A stretch of 64,000 bases of DNA from Aquimarina sp042434915 (GCF_042434915.1 NZ_CP170198.1:1798001-1862000); one strand, 5' to 3'. Positions 46,477 to 55,955 are shown, counted from the first letter of the stretch. Notes: generated by a model from the sequence alone, not told the origin. Numbers and translations are program-made.

Positions 46477-49400
46477 TCAAAATGTAAAGCCAAAGCCAAA
46501 AGAAAATCGTAGGCCATCCTCACCAGTGAAAAAATTAAAGGTTCCACTAATAGAATCGGCGCTATTAATCCAAAATCCACCGCCGTAATCATTATGCCAT
46601 TTTTGAGAATTATCATTATCCCCTAACCAAACCCTTCCCAAGTCAGCACCTGTAAAAACACCTAATTGTATAGGTAGTACACCTGTTTTAAATTGGTTAA
46701 AACTATAACGTACATCTGCACTAGTAGCAAAAGATCGCTTTCCCGAAAAACGTTGATTACGGTATCCTCGTAATCCTGTATTTTGTCCTAATTGAGCAGA
46801 TTGATAGAATTCGAAATCATCACCAATATTTATTTGTGCTTGCGCAGAAGTTTTGAGTACAAGTTTACGATTTGTTGTCAAAGCATTATAAAAACCTAAG
46901 TATGGTTTAATGTATGCAAAAGTCCTATCAAAATTTTCAACATTAGCTGTTACTCCTCCATTAATTTCAAATTTCATACCATTGGAAGGATTTACATCTA
47001 CATCGTAACTTTCATAACGATAAGTTGCATCGGCACTTATAAAATATTTTCTTTTGAAAAATTCTAAATCTTCAACTTCAAAAATTGGATTTCCTATAAA
47101 TCTATCACCATCGTTATCGACCTGTACTCCTTCAAATCTAGCTTTGTAATCAAAATAACTACCAAATCTGCCAAATTTTGCAGCACCAATGTCAACTCCT
47201 AAATGACTAATGCGTACTCTGTTAAACTTAAGTCCCAATTCATCATCATTATTTAAAGTTTCATTACCAAAACCAAAGTAGTTTTCACTAAAGTTAGGGC
47301 TTGTAAAAAGTGCTCCTACTACTAGATTATAATTTTTAAAAACACCTGCAAACTCTCCTCTATATTTTATATCAAAACCGTTTGTAGCAAAATAAAATCC
47401 TGCTGTAAAAGTATGTTTGGTGGTAAATGGGTTTCTATTAAATCCATTCACACGATAAACATTTTTGATTCCAATTTTAAAACCATCATCAGGATTATAC
47501 CCCACCGCCGGAATCAGGGAATTCTTTTTTACAATTTCTTTATTTTTGTCAAAAGAGTTTACTTCGTATGTATCAGTAAAACGGATATTTGCATTTCCTT
47601 TTCGAATTATCGTGTTGGGTTTGGATTTGTAATCATAAATAGTAACCCTTTTACCATTTTCGACATCGAATTTATCATGATCCTGCCCACCAATTATGCG
47701 AATATAAATAAGGTTTTTACCCTTACCAGATATTTTAAAATAATCGTCATCGTCCAAACCATAGAGCCAAATTTCTTTAGTATTTTTTCTGTCGTACAGT
47801 TTTTCACTTACTACATCAGCTTTCTTACCTCCTTTAATTCTTGATATTGTTATTTTAGTTTTACCATTTTCTAATCTTTCAACTTCAATATAATCATCTT
47901 TATCGGTTCCTGTTACAATTGCAAGTTCTGCCAAATACGCATAATATCTATCTGCGATTTTTACCAAATTATCCCGTCTTCCTTTAAGATTATCCATGAT
48001 CTCTTGTGAAGATTCTCCTTTTACTGCCTCGGGTAATTGTGTGAAAGCACTTTCAATAATTTCGTCGGTTAATTGATCTTTAATATACTGTGCTTGCTTT
48101 TTCCATGCATCCCTCCCACTGTTCTGTATAAAAGTTCTATCTAATTTGAGCCCTGCTATATTAAACCACTTTATGCTTTTTAAGGTTTTATCATATACTT
48201 GAAATTTATTAGTTACTCCTACCAAACCTCTAAGTGTCCCCAAAAAAGCACCGTCAAAATTTGAAAAAGCTTGATCTCTATCTCGTGGTATTGGTCTAAA
48301 AATATGGTCTCCGTTTTCCTCTTCAAACTCGGCCCAGCGCCATTGATCTTGGTGCCTATCCCAATCTCCAATCAACATATCAAACATTCGTGCTCTTATA
48401 AAAGCGGTTTCATCAATTTTATATTTTTCGTCTCTACGCAAACGCTCATACACATCGGCAGTACTCTCAATGTCATCTGGTTGTCCAAAGGTAATTTGAT
48501 TCGCATGATTTTCTTCTGGCCGTTCTTCGATCATAAAAAGCTCATCACCATATTCTGCATTATATTTTCCTAAGGCTTTTTGCTTTGGAACATAAAAAAC
48601 TTTAGGATTTGTATGATAAATACCCACAGCATCTGATAGTTTTGGGATTACCGTGAATATATATGGATGTGCTGCTGTATAAAAGTCTTGTAGTATATCC
48701 TCAGAAATTGTGTTCTCCAAATCATCAACTACATAGTTGTTTTTAAAGGCATTAGCCTGCAAAAATTGAACTCCGCTTTTTTTGAGAGCTCTCAAATTAA
48801 ATTCTTTTCCCTCTTTGTCCTTTACTCTTAATGATCGGGTCTGTTGCCCGCCACCTTTACGCATCACTGTTAATCCACCAAATAACGTATCCAAATCTGC
48901 TACTGGTGCTTTAATTTTTGTGCCGTACAAATCTCTGTAATGATCTCCCCAAATACTTTCGTACACCTCGGTACGATCTGTTTCCTCATATTCATATACA
49001 GATGCTTCTACTACTGGATCAAAACTATCTGGTAACGAAGAAAAATCAAAATCCTTACGTTTTGGATAAACTTCTGTCTCAAATAGTAAGGTTGGTTCAT
49101 TATTTTTACTTCCAAAATAAGCGACGCGAGAAGAACCATCTTTTAAAATATCTAGACGTGCAAAACCTTGACCTCCAAAAGCAAACAGACCATCATTACC
49201 CAAGGTAGCATAAGAAGCTTTGGCTCCAGATCCCGATACAATCTGTTTAATACCATCATTTACAATGTATTGTATAGAATGTTCATGACCAGATGCAAAT
49301 ATTACATTTTCGCCACTCGCAGCAATTGTAGAAATACGACGAACTAGTGATTTATATTGTTTGTTTTGTATATCTTGGCTAGAAACTCCGCCACTAGTTC

Positions 49401-50193
49401 TAATCATCATTGCTAACGAACCTAGTACTGGTAAAGGGATTTTTCTTTGACTAGGGTATAAATGCTTCACAGGAGCATATTTACCACCATGTACACCATT
49501 CGAGAATAGAGGATGGTGTAGTGCTACCAAATTAGTCTTGTCCTGCCCTTTTTTTAAAGCGCTTTCAAATTCGAGAAAAAATGTCTCTCTCGATTTTATT
49601 TGGGGACAATTATCATTGATTGTTGGGTGCTTGTCCCAATTTTCGAGATACCATTGTGAATCAATCAAAATCAATTGAATATTATCGGTTATCGCGATAG
49701 TCTCTATGGGGCAACCTTGAGCTGGTCTAAATACCTTGCGATCCTTTAATTTACTTTCAAAATAATTTTCTTCCCTTTTTAAACCTTTAAGCCCCTCGTT
49801 ATACCAATCATGATTTCCTGGTATAAAAATAACTTGACCATCAAAACCATTAACCGAAGCTATTTGTGCATCTAATCTATGCTCTGCTAAGGGTCTATCA
49901 ACTGCGCCTTTGACAGGCATGCCAGCTGGATAAATATTATCACCCAAAAATATTGCGTAATTACCTTTTTGAGGATGTGTTTTCAAATATGTTTCAAAAG
50001 CCAACAGCCCTGGTGTACTGCCTCCAGGCGAAGCATATCCCGCATCTCCTATTAGAAAGAATGTTTTTTCAATTAAAGAAGAATCCACAACCTTATAATT
50101 CGTCTGTTTATCTCTGTATTGGGGCTCATAAAGCGCACAATTCGATAGTAATAAAAAGCTTAGAATTGTTAGAATTATGTTATATTTTTTCAT
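46477..50193 (-). CDS. lipoprotein: metallophosphoesterase + kinase-like middle + Omp85-type beta-barrel
   Basis: 1,238 residues. A lipoprotein signal ends at Cys19 (LSNCALYEP). Residues ~45-330 are a calcineurin-type phosphoesterase with LIGDAG (Asp50), FLGDN (84-87), IPGNHDW (126-129), ALHHPL (226-227) and SGHEHS (303-305). Residues ~445-660 contain FNLRALKK and GDWDRHQDQW (about 609-618), followed by PRDRDQAF (636-643). These recall the Lys, catalytic DxxxxN-like and metal-binding DxD positions of HipA/CotH/Fam20-type kinases; that is my reading only. Residues ~900-1238 are an outer-membrane barrel of surface-antigen type, with LRGYRNQRFSG near the end and a terminal Phe. The N-terminus would be in the periplasm or on the surface. 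A GNAT gene follows 5 bp downstream. Confidence 0.85.
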   Translation of the reverse strand: MKKYNIILTILSFLLLSNCALYEPQYRDKQTNYKVVDSSLIEKTFFLIGDAGYASPGGSTPGLLAFETYLKTHPQKGNYAIFLGDNIYPAGMPVKGAVDRPLAEHRLDAQIASVNGFDGQVIFIPGNHDWYNEGLKGLKREENYFESKLKDRKVFRPAQGCPIETIAITDNIQLILIDSQWYLENWDKHPTINDNCPQIKSRETFFLEFESALKKGQDKTNLVALHHPLFSNGVHGGKYAPVKHLYPSQRKIPLPVLGSLAMMIRTSGGVSSQDIQNKQYKSLVRRISTIAASGENVIFASGHEHSIQYIVNDGIKQIVSGSGAKASYATLGNDGLFAFGGQGFARLDILKDGSSRVAYFGSKNNEPTLLFETEVYPKRKDFDFSSLPDSFDPVVEASVYEYEETDRTEVYESIWGDHYRDLYGTKIKAPVADLDTLFGGLTVMRKGGGQQTRSLRVKDKEGKEFNLRALKKSGVQFLQANAFKNNYVVDDLENTISEDILQDFYTAAHPYIFTVIPKLSDAVGIYHTNPKVFYVPKQKALGKYNAEYGDELFMIEERPEENHANQITFGQPDDIESTADVYERLRRDEKYKIDETAFIRARMFDMLIGDWDRHQDQWRWAEFEEENGDHIFRPIPRDRDQAFSNFDGAFLGTLRGLVGVTNKFQVYDKTLKSIKWFNIAGLKLDRTFIQNSGRDAWKKQAQYIKDQLTDEIIESAFTQLPEAVKGESSQEIMDNLKGRRDNLVKIADRYYAYLAELAIVTGTDKDDYIEVERLENGKTKITISRIKGGKKADVVSEKLYDRKNTKEIWLYGLDDDDYFKISGKGKNLIYIRIIGGQDHDKFDVENGKRVTIYDYKSKPNTIIRKGNANIRFTDTYEVNSFDKNKEIVKKNSLIPAVGYNPDDGFKIGIKNVYRVNGFNRNPFTTKHTFTAGFYFATNGFDIKYRGEFAGVFKNYNLVVGALFTSPNFSENYFGFGNETLNNDDELGLKFNRVRISHLGVDIGAAKFGRFGSYFDYKARFEGVQVDNDGDRFIGNPIFEVEDLEFFKRKYFISADATYRYESYDVDVNPSNGMKFEINGGVTANVENFDRTFAYIKPYLGFYNALTTNRKLVLKTSAQAQINIGDDFEFYQSAQLGQNTGLRGYRNQRFSGKRSFATSADVRYSFNQFKTGVLPIQLGVFTGADLGRVWLGDNDNSQKWHNDYGGGFWINSADSISGTFNFFTGEDGLRFSFGFGFTF

Positions 50194-50251
50194 ACGAATA
50201 GGACGGTAATTTTAATATATTGTACTTTGGTGTTAAATTTAATACGAGTCT

Positions 50252-51436
50252 ATGTCAACACTTATAGAGAAAGCAGATAAGTTTGTTTTACAGTTATTTA
50301 AAAATGAACTTCCTGAAACTTTTGTTTATCATAATTACATCCATACACAACGCGTCGTTAAAAGTACTAACGAAATAATAGAAAATTCTGAAATTGATGT
50401 TAAAGATGCCGAGGTACTAAGGCTTGCAGCATGGTTACATGATACAGGCTATACCAAAAGTATTGATACTCATGAAGAAGAAAGTATTGTCATCGCTAAC
50501 AAATTTTTACGAGAACACAATGTTGATCCTGAGGTTATTCAAAAGGTAGAAAAATGTATTTTAGCTACTAAATTTAATTCTACTCCTACTACGCTTTTGG
50601 AAGAAGTAATTAGAGATGCAGACAGCTCTCATTTTGCCAAAAAATATTTTGAAGAAACCAGTGAGTTTTTACGACAAGAATTACGTTTGCACAATATTAA
50701 AGATTTTACATCCAAAGAATGGATTCAGGAAAATATAGAAATGTTTACTCAAAAACATCAATATTATACTGACTATGCTTTAAAAAATTGGGTTAAGAAA
50801 AAGGATGAGAATTTATTGAAGCTTATCGAAAAACAAAAGAAGAGAAAGAAAAAGAATAAAAAGGAAGCTTTAAAGGCCCAGTTAAAGGCTAAGTACAAAA
50901 ATGAAAGTCCAGAACGGGGAATACAAACCCTTTTTAGAGTTACTTTAAGAAATCATATCAAACTTAGCGATATAGCAGATACAAAAGCCAACATATTACT
51001 GTCGGTAAATGCAATTATCATTTCTTTGGCACTTGCTAATTTGATTCCGAAATTAGATTCTGTAAGCAATCAACATTTATTATTTCCGAGTTTAATTTTA
51101 GTATTGTTTAGTGTAGCCTCTATAATTCTTTCGATTATGTCTACGCGACCTAATGTAACTACTGGAGAATTTACCAAGGAACAGGTACAAAATAAAGAAA
51201 TTAATGTGCTCTTTTTTGGCAATTTTCACAAAATGCCCTATCAAGAATACAAATGGGCGATCCAAGAAATTATTAAAGACAAGGAATATGTGTATGAGTC
51301 ATTAACTAAAGATTTATACTTTCTTGGCATAGTACTTAATCGTAAATATAAATTATTACGCCTTACTTATACAGTATTTATGATTGGAATCATCGTCTCA
51401 GTTATCGCCTTTATTGTGGCTTTTTATTACCTATAG
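50252..51436 (+). CDS. HD phosphohydrolase fused to Pycsar-effector membrane domain (PycTM)
   Basis: 394 residues. The N-terminal HD domain (about 10-180) shows His31 in YIHTQRVV, His63-Asp64 in WLHDTGY, His74, and Asp122/Asp124 in IRDADSSHF, so metal-dependent phosphohydrolase activity on a nucleotide is plausible. A Lys-rich linker (195-215) leads to a PycTM domain (about 220-394) with LRNHIKLSDIADTKANILLS and three or four hydrophobic helices (about 245-266, 278-295, 366-390). PycTM is the membrane-disrupting effector of Pycsar anti-phage systems. No cyclase gene lies beside it. A bidirectional terminator follows. The domain reading is strong; a defence role is not shown. Confidence 0.88.
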   Translation: MSTLIEKADKFVLQLFKNELPETFVYHNYIHTQRVVKSTNEIIENSEIDVKDAEVLRLAAWLHDTGYTKSIDTHEEESIVIANKFLREHNVDPEVIQKVEKCILATKFNSTPTTLLEEVIRDADSSHFAKKYFEETSEFLRQELRLHNIKDFTSKEWIQENIEMFTQKHQYYTDYALKNWVKKKDENLLKLIEKQKKRKKKNKKEALKAQLKAKYKNESPERGIQTLFRVTLRNHIKLSDIADTKANILLSVNAIIISLALANLIPKLDSVSNQHLLFPSLILVLFSVASIILSIMSTRPNVTTGEFTKEQVQNKEINVLFFGNFHKMPYQEYKWAIQEIIKDKEYVYESLTKDLYFLGIVLNRKYKLLRLTYTVFMIGIIVSVIAFIVAFYYL

Positions 51437-51464
51437 CATTTAAACTAAAATATTATTTATAACT

Positions 51465-51498
51465 AAAAACTCAATTCTTAGGTAAGAATTGAGTTTTT
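51465..51498. terminator. bidirectional terminator between the HD-PycTM and GAF genes
   Basis: A 16-bp perfect inverted repeat, AAAAACTCAATTCTTA (51465-51480) and its complement (51483-51498), around a GG centre. A/T tails act as U-runs in both directions. Confidence 0.85.
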
Positions 51499-51526
51499 AA
51501 ATTAAATTTTAATCTGAAATAATAAA

Positions 51527-53890
51527 CTACGCAAGTTCCTTCATCAGGTCTTCATAATTATAAAATTCTTTTTTATTCTCGTCAGGATGATAAAGAATAT
51601 TTATTCTAAGCGCTTTGAGACCAGTTACTCCTTGTAAATCTTCTAATTCTAAAATTTCAACTTCATCTCCCAAATACTTTTTAGATTGTAAAAACTTTAC
51701 ATAACGTAGATATTCTAATTCGTCTGATCGTTGAGAGTATACAATAGTAAGTTTCCCTTCTTTGGTAATACGCTCATCAGTACCTTTGATATTCGCCTTA
51801 TCTACACGTTTTTTCACAACCTCATATCTAGCATTATAAGTGCCATCTACATCAAATCGCTTTTCGTCCATTCTAAAACGAACAGATAATGATGTATTAA
51901 ATACCAAAATCATAGAAGCTACATCTAGTTTTGCAGGCAAATCTTGTTTGAGTTGATAATACGCATTTTCCATTTCACACATTACCTGTAACTGCCACAA
52001 CCTGAGATTTTTGAGATAGATTTTATTAAAACTATCTTCTTTGGTGATGGATTCACCAATGTACATATTATGTTCTACTCCATCTGTTTTAAAACGCTCA
52101 AAATAATGAGGATATAATTGCTGAGCTTCAACTTGTTTTTGATCTAGAAGATCTGCCATCTTTTTATTAATAAGCATCACAGACTCGTCATAATCTTTTC
52201 GATGCTTGTATACCATTTTAAATTCAGCATCCAATTGATCGTAATATTGATTTATTAAAATCTCGAGATCACTATATTTACTTTTGAGATGCTCAAATAG
52301 TGGTGTAATATCTTTTTTGACAAAATTGAGAATTCGTTGCTCACTATCAACCTCTAATTGAGAGGTTACTTCATCGATAAATTTATCAATTCTAAATTTA
52401 AGTTGTTCGTAAATAGGAAGGCTATCGGATTCGATTCCCCGATCTAAGATTCGAGAGATCTCGATAAGTTGTAATTGCAAATCCTTTTGTATGGCTTCGT
52501 TTCTTGCTTCAGAAGAACCTTTGATATCTATTTGACCATATAGCGGATATACATTTTCAAAAATTATTTCTCTGAAAGAAGTTGGTAACCCTTCAATTTT
52601 AGATCGTACAAAACGCTTCGCCTCTTGTCTAAACTTCCAATAAACACTTCCATGAATTGAAGTACATTCCTCTTGTATAATAAGTTCAAGTTCATTTTCG
52701 GCTTTGACTTTGGAACGCAATACAGAATCAACCAAATACGGCATAACATCTTGCAACTTATGCGCATTAATACTATTAAGTTCTCTCTTATTGGGAGATA
52801 CAATTTCTAAAACACCCAGTAATTTACCCTCACCCTCGATAGGCGCTATAATAGCACTATGCACATTTTGATTTACTAAATTCTCATAGAATTTTTCATC
52901 TGGCATAAGTCGCTGAAATTTTTCAACATCAGAAATCGGAAAATATGTAGACTTACCAAATAAATTCTCATACGATCCACAGCATAAAGCTTCCTTACAC
53001 CCTTCAGAATAGCGATCATTGAGTATATAACTGTCTATGTCTTTAAATGGAACGCGCTCAAATACTTGATCCTCTTCATTATAATTGGAAAAACCTATTC
53101 GTATTTCGGGTAAATTAAAAATAGCTCTAAATATATCTTGAAATCGCTCAATAAAATTATTTTGAGTCTTATCATATTGAAGCAAACTAGTCTTAAATTC
53201 TGATAACGACACATCAGTAGTTGCATCAAACATATTTGCGATTATGACTCCCTTAAATTTATAGCTTTTGGGTGGAAAGAATTTTTTCCAAACTGATATG
53301 TCATCAAAATGATCAAGCAATTCTCCAACCTCTTCATCTGTTATATTTACTGCCAAATCGGTTTTCTCGATTTTTACAAAATCTGCATTGTACAAAATCT
53401 TATAATAGCGAATCATTCCCGTTGCATCAGGAATTTTGTAGTAAAATGGACGTCTAAAATCTATTGAATAACCATAAAAATGATTTAATATAATACTACA
53501 TCCCATAATGTAGTAATGATCATCCTCTAGATTTGTGATTGCTGGGATAAAAGAACTACCTGCCTCCTCGACAATAGAACGATAGCGCCTGGTAGACTTC
53601 AATACAAGATTTCCAAAAGGGATGGTAGCTATCTTAATTTCGTTCTTTTGCAGAATTTCAGAAAAAACATCCTCTAAAATAACATCAATATGAGGTCTTA
53701 ATTCTTCTATTTCTTGGGTAGTCTGAATGCCAGACTCCAAAATTGGATGTGACTCGGCGATATCCAAAATTTTGAGCGCACGATTTTTCAAAAGTGATCT
53801 ATCACTTTTGGCATACTCTCGATACCTATCAAAGAAAGATGAAAAACTTATCCAGATATCCATAGGAAAATCCTGATCGAACGTCTCCAT
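51527..53890 (-). CDS. large GAF-domain protein of unknown function
   Basis: 787 residues, cytoplasmic, with no signal or membrane segment. A GAF-like domain lies about residues 270-405 (SAIIAPIEGEGKLLGVLEIVSPN is its most typical part; it contains adjacent cysteines in EALCCGSYENL). The N-terminal ~250 residues and the long helical C-terminal half (coiled-coil-like around 460-640) match no family I can name. Its last part (YSQRSDELEYLRYVKFLQSKKYLGDEVEILELEDLQGVTGL) is conserved-looking. Similar proteins occur in Flavobacteria. It is convergent with the HD-PycTM gene and monocistronic. It may sense a small ligand or redox state, which is speculation from the GAF domain. Confidence 0.8.
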   Translation of the reverse strand: METFDQDFPMDIWISFSSFFDRYREYAKSDRSLLKNRALKILDIAESHPILESGIQTTQEIEELRPHIDVILEDVFSEILQKNEIKIATIPFGNLVLKSTRRYRSIVEEAGSSFIPAITNLEDDHYYIMGCSIILNHFYGYSIDFRRPFYYKIPDATGMIRYYKILYNADFVKIEKTDLAVNITDEEVGELLDHFDDISVWKKFFPPKSYKFKGVIIANMFDATTDVSLSEFKTSLLQYDKTQNNFIERFQDIFRAIFNLPEIRIGFSNYNEEDQVFERVPFKDIDSYILNDRYSEGCKEALCCGSYENLFGKSTYFPISDVEKFQRLMPDEKFYENLVNQNVHSAIIAPIEGEGKLLGVLEIVSPNKRELNSINAHKLQDVMPYLVDSVLRSKVKAENELELIIQEECTSIHGSVYWKFRQEAKRFVRSKIEGLPTSFREIIFENVYPLYGQIDIKGSSEARNEAIQKDLQLQLIEISRILDRGIESDSLPIYEQLKFRIDKFIDEVTSQLEVDSEQRILNFVKKDITPLFEHLKSKYSDLEILINQYYDQLDAEFKMVYKHRKDYDESVMLINKKMADLLDQKQVEAQQLYPHYFERFKTDGVEHNMYIGESITKEDSFNKIYLKNLRLWQLQVMCEMENAYYQLKQDLPAKLDVASMILVFNTSLSVRFRMDEKRFDVDGTYNARYEVVKKRVDKANIKGTDERITKEGKLTIVYSQRSDELEYLRYVKFLQSKKYLGDEVEILELEDLQGVTGLKALRINILYHPDENKKEFYNYEDLMKELA

Positions 53891-53916
53891 AAACTATTAC
53901 TTTACACTAAATATGG

Positions 53917-53924
53917 CAAAAATA
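53917..53924 (-). promoter_or_regulatory. -7 box TATTTTTG for the GAF protein gene
   Basis: An exact TAnnTTTG on the minus strand, 26 bp before the ATG at 53890. No TTG at 19 bp spacing. Confidence 0.5.
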
Positions 53925-54031
53925 CTACAATTGACAAAGCTTTGAGTTAGAGATTAACATTAAATTATAAAGTTAATTATTCTTTTATACCATTATGATT
54001 CTTTATTTTTACTTCCCAAATTAAGTATATT

Positions 54032-55147
54032 ATGATGAGATTATTTTTACTATTGCTAGTAATTAGTGTGACATTAGGCTGTCAAAACGAAAAAAAAGAT
54101 AGTTATATTATTTATGGATCAACACAAGGTTTTGAAGACGGAACAGCGGTATATGTTAATGCATTAAGTCAATCAAACCGACCTGCTGTTATTGATTCTA
54201 CAATTATTAAAAATGGTAAATTCGAAATAGAATTACCGCCAGTTGAACAGTTAGATTTTAACTATTTGACGTTTGATAAGGTTTCTGGTAATGTATTATA
54301 CTTAGCCGAGAATAATCCAATTCAAATGACTATTTATAAAGATAGTTTGCGTTCTTCAAAAATCGATGGAGGTATTGATAATGATCTGTTCTTTGAGTAT
54401 GTAATAAAAGTTCAAGAATTTAATAATAGAAGAATTGATCTTAATAATCAATACCAAATCGCTATCAAATTAAAAGAAGGTGATAAAGCCAAACGAATAG
54501 CAACCGAGCTTACAGAAGCGTTTAATCAAGAGAAAACGTTTAGAAAAAATATTGCAGAACAAAATCCAAATTCAATCGTATCAGTTATGGCGCTAACTGA
54601 TTTATTAAATCTTAAAGTAATACCAGCTCGTGAAATTAAAGAATTGTACACTACGGTAGATGCTTCTTTAAAAAACACACGATTAGCAAAAAACTTAGAT
54701 CAATTGATTCGTAACTCTGTAGGTCGGATTGATGTTGGTAGTGAGGCAGTAAGTTTTGCCGCCCCATCACCCGATGGGACTAATATCTCCTTAAATGATG
54801 CCATGGGCAAATTAACAATAATTGATTTCTGGGCTTCTTGGTGTAAACCTTGCAGAATTGAAAATCCTAATGTCGTACGCGTTTATAATAAATATCATGA
54901 TAAAGGCCTTAATATTATTGGAGTTTCTTTAGATCGTGATAAAAACAAGTGGTTAGAAGCAATTGCTGCTGATAATTTACAATGGAGTCATGTTTCTAAT
55001 TTAAAATTTTGGCAAGAACCTATCGCTAAGTTATATGGTGTACGATCTATTCCTGCCACATTTTTATTGGATGAAGATGGAAAAGTTATAGCAAAAAATT
55101 TGAGAGGTGTAGCTTTAGAAAATAAAATAGCTGAACTTTTAGACTAA
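54032..55147 (+). CDS. TlpA-like thioredoxin-fold lipoprotein with DUF4369 domain
   Basis: 371-residue cell-envelope disulfide reductase. A lipoprotein signal ends at Cys in SVTLGCQNEKK. An N-terminal DUF4369 domain (about 25-120, YIIYGSTQGFEDGTAVYVNA) and a helical linker precede the thioredoxin fold, which has DFWASWCKPCR (Trp270-Cys271-Lys-Pro-Cys274) and the cis-Pro loop RSIPATFLLDEDG. Such proteins reduce periplasmic thiols, for example in cytochrome c maturation. The start is ATG 54032 or the adjacent ATG 54035. It ends in a perfect palindromic terminator. Confidence 0.93.
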   Translation: MMRLFLLLLVISVTLGCQNEKKDSYIIYGSTQGFEDGTAVYVNALSQSNRPAVIDSTIIKNGKFEIELPPVEQLDFNYLTFDKVSGNVLYLAENNPIQMTIYKDSLRSSKIDGGIDNDLFFEYVIKVQEFNNRRIDLNNQYQIAIKLKEGDKAKRIATELTEAFNQEKTFRKNIAEQNPNSIVSVMALTDLLNLKVIPAREIKELYTTVDASLKNTRLAKNLDQLIRNSVGRIDVGSEAVSFAAPSPDGTNISLNDAMGKLTIIDFWASWCKPCRIENPNVVRVYNKYHDKGLNIIGVSLDRDKNKWLEAIAADNLQWSHVSNLKFWQEPIAKLYGVRSIPATFLLDEDGKVIAKNLRGVALENKIAELLD

Positions 55148-55158
55148 TATTGATTTTT

Positions 55159-55202
55159 ATAAACAAAAATAGGCAGTCGATCGACTGCCTATTTTTGTTT
55201 AT
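55159..55202. terminator. perfect 44-bp palindromic bidirectional terminator
   Basis: Arms of 22 bp (55159-55180 and 55181-55202), centre TCGATCGA, GC-rich core AGGCAGTCGA flanked by A- and T-rich tails. It serves the convergent thioredoxin and rhomboid genes. The rhomboid stop codon (55199-55201) lies inside the right arm. Confidence 0.88.
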
Positions 55203-55849
55203 AATTTACCTAAACGTTGCAGTATAAAAAGAATGATAATCGGAATTGCGAGAATACCAATCATTAAAAGATTTTCTTGAAAAAGCCAAGGAGCTATTAA
55301 TAAGGTTACCAAATACCCACCTACCGCACCACCAAAATGTGCATCATGACCTATATTATCTTGTCTATTTTTCATGCCATATATAGTGTACAATAAATAT
55401 CCTATCCCAAAAATATACGCGGGTATGGGAATTGGTATCAACATCAAATACAAACTCATATCAGGACGAAACAAAATTGCAGAAAAGATAATACCTGATA
55501 CTGCTCCACTTGCTCCTATTGCGCTATAATGCGGTTCATTTTTATGAAAAACAAAAGAAAATAAATTTCCCACTAATAAACTAGCAATATAAACAACCAA
55601 AAATTTTACAGTTCCTAGATATATAATTACTACAGGAGCAAAAAAGTACAAGGTGAACATATTGAAAAATAAATGCATAGTATCCGCATGTAAAAACCCC
55701 GAACTTAGCATTCTAATTTGTTCTCCTCTTCTAATACCAGCTATATTAAACTTATAGCGTTCAAAAAAGGAATACTCTTTAAATCCTTTTAATGAAAAAA
55801 TGACATTTACAGCAATTAATAGTAGTACTACAAGATTTGTCTCAGACAT
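55199..55849 (-). CDS. rhomboid-family intramembrane serine protease
   Basis: 216 residues with six or seven membrane segments. Catalytic Ser114 is in IGASGAVSG and the catalytic His171 in GHDAHFGGAVGG; the loop-1 segment ends GFLHADTMHLFFNM, with the conserved His and Asn. It cleaves single-span membrane proteins in the inner membrane; substrates are unknown. The ATG at 55849 (MSETNLVV) is chosen because a -7 box lies within the longer frame that starts at 55909. It is convergent with the TlpA-like gene. Confidence 0.93.
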   Translation of the reverse strand: MSETNLVVLLLIAVNVIFSLKGFKEYSFFERYKFNIAGIRRGEQIRMLSSGFLHADTMHLFFNMFTLYFFAPVVIIYLGTVKFLVVYIASLLVGNLFSFVFHKNEPHYSAIGASGAVSGIIFSAILFRPDMSLYLMLIPIPIPAYIFGIGYLLYTIYGMKNRQDNIGHDAHFGGAVGGYLVTLLIAPWLFQENLLMIGILAIPIIILFILQRLGKL

Positions 55850-55861
55850 ACATTTTTTTTT

Positions 55862-55869
55862 CAAATATA
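55862..55869 (-). promoter_or_regulatory. -7 box TATATTTG for the rhomboid gene
   Basis: An exact TAnnTTTG on the minus strand, 12 bp before the chosen ATG, implying a leader of only about 6 nt. Confidence 0.5.
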
Positions 55870-55947
55870 CTGTTTTCTCTAAGTAAATATATACATAATT
55901 ACTCCTCATATTATGGCGTAATGAATGATTAACTGCATAAATAATAT

Positions 55948-55955
55948 TAAATTTG
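55948..55955 (+). promoter_or_regulatory. -7 box TAAATTTG for the first acyltransferase
   Basis: An exact TAnnTTTG, 21 bp before ATG 55977. It overlaps the TTG that would open the longer frame, which supports the later start. Confidence 0.5.

Noticed and set aside
47413..47844. 143-codon frame antisense to the phosphoesterase-barrel gene
   Set aside because: Shadow frame; repetitive hydrophobic composition that mirrors the beta-barrel codons.
46477..53890. A complete Pycsar defence operon
   Set aside because: The effector-type domain is present, but no cyclase gene lies within the flanking genes and no other defence genes were seen.
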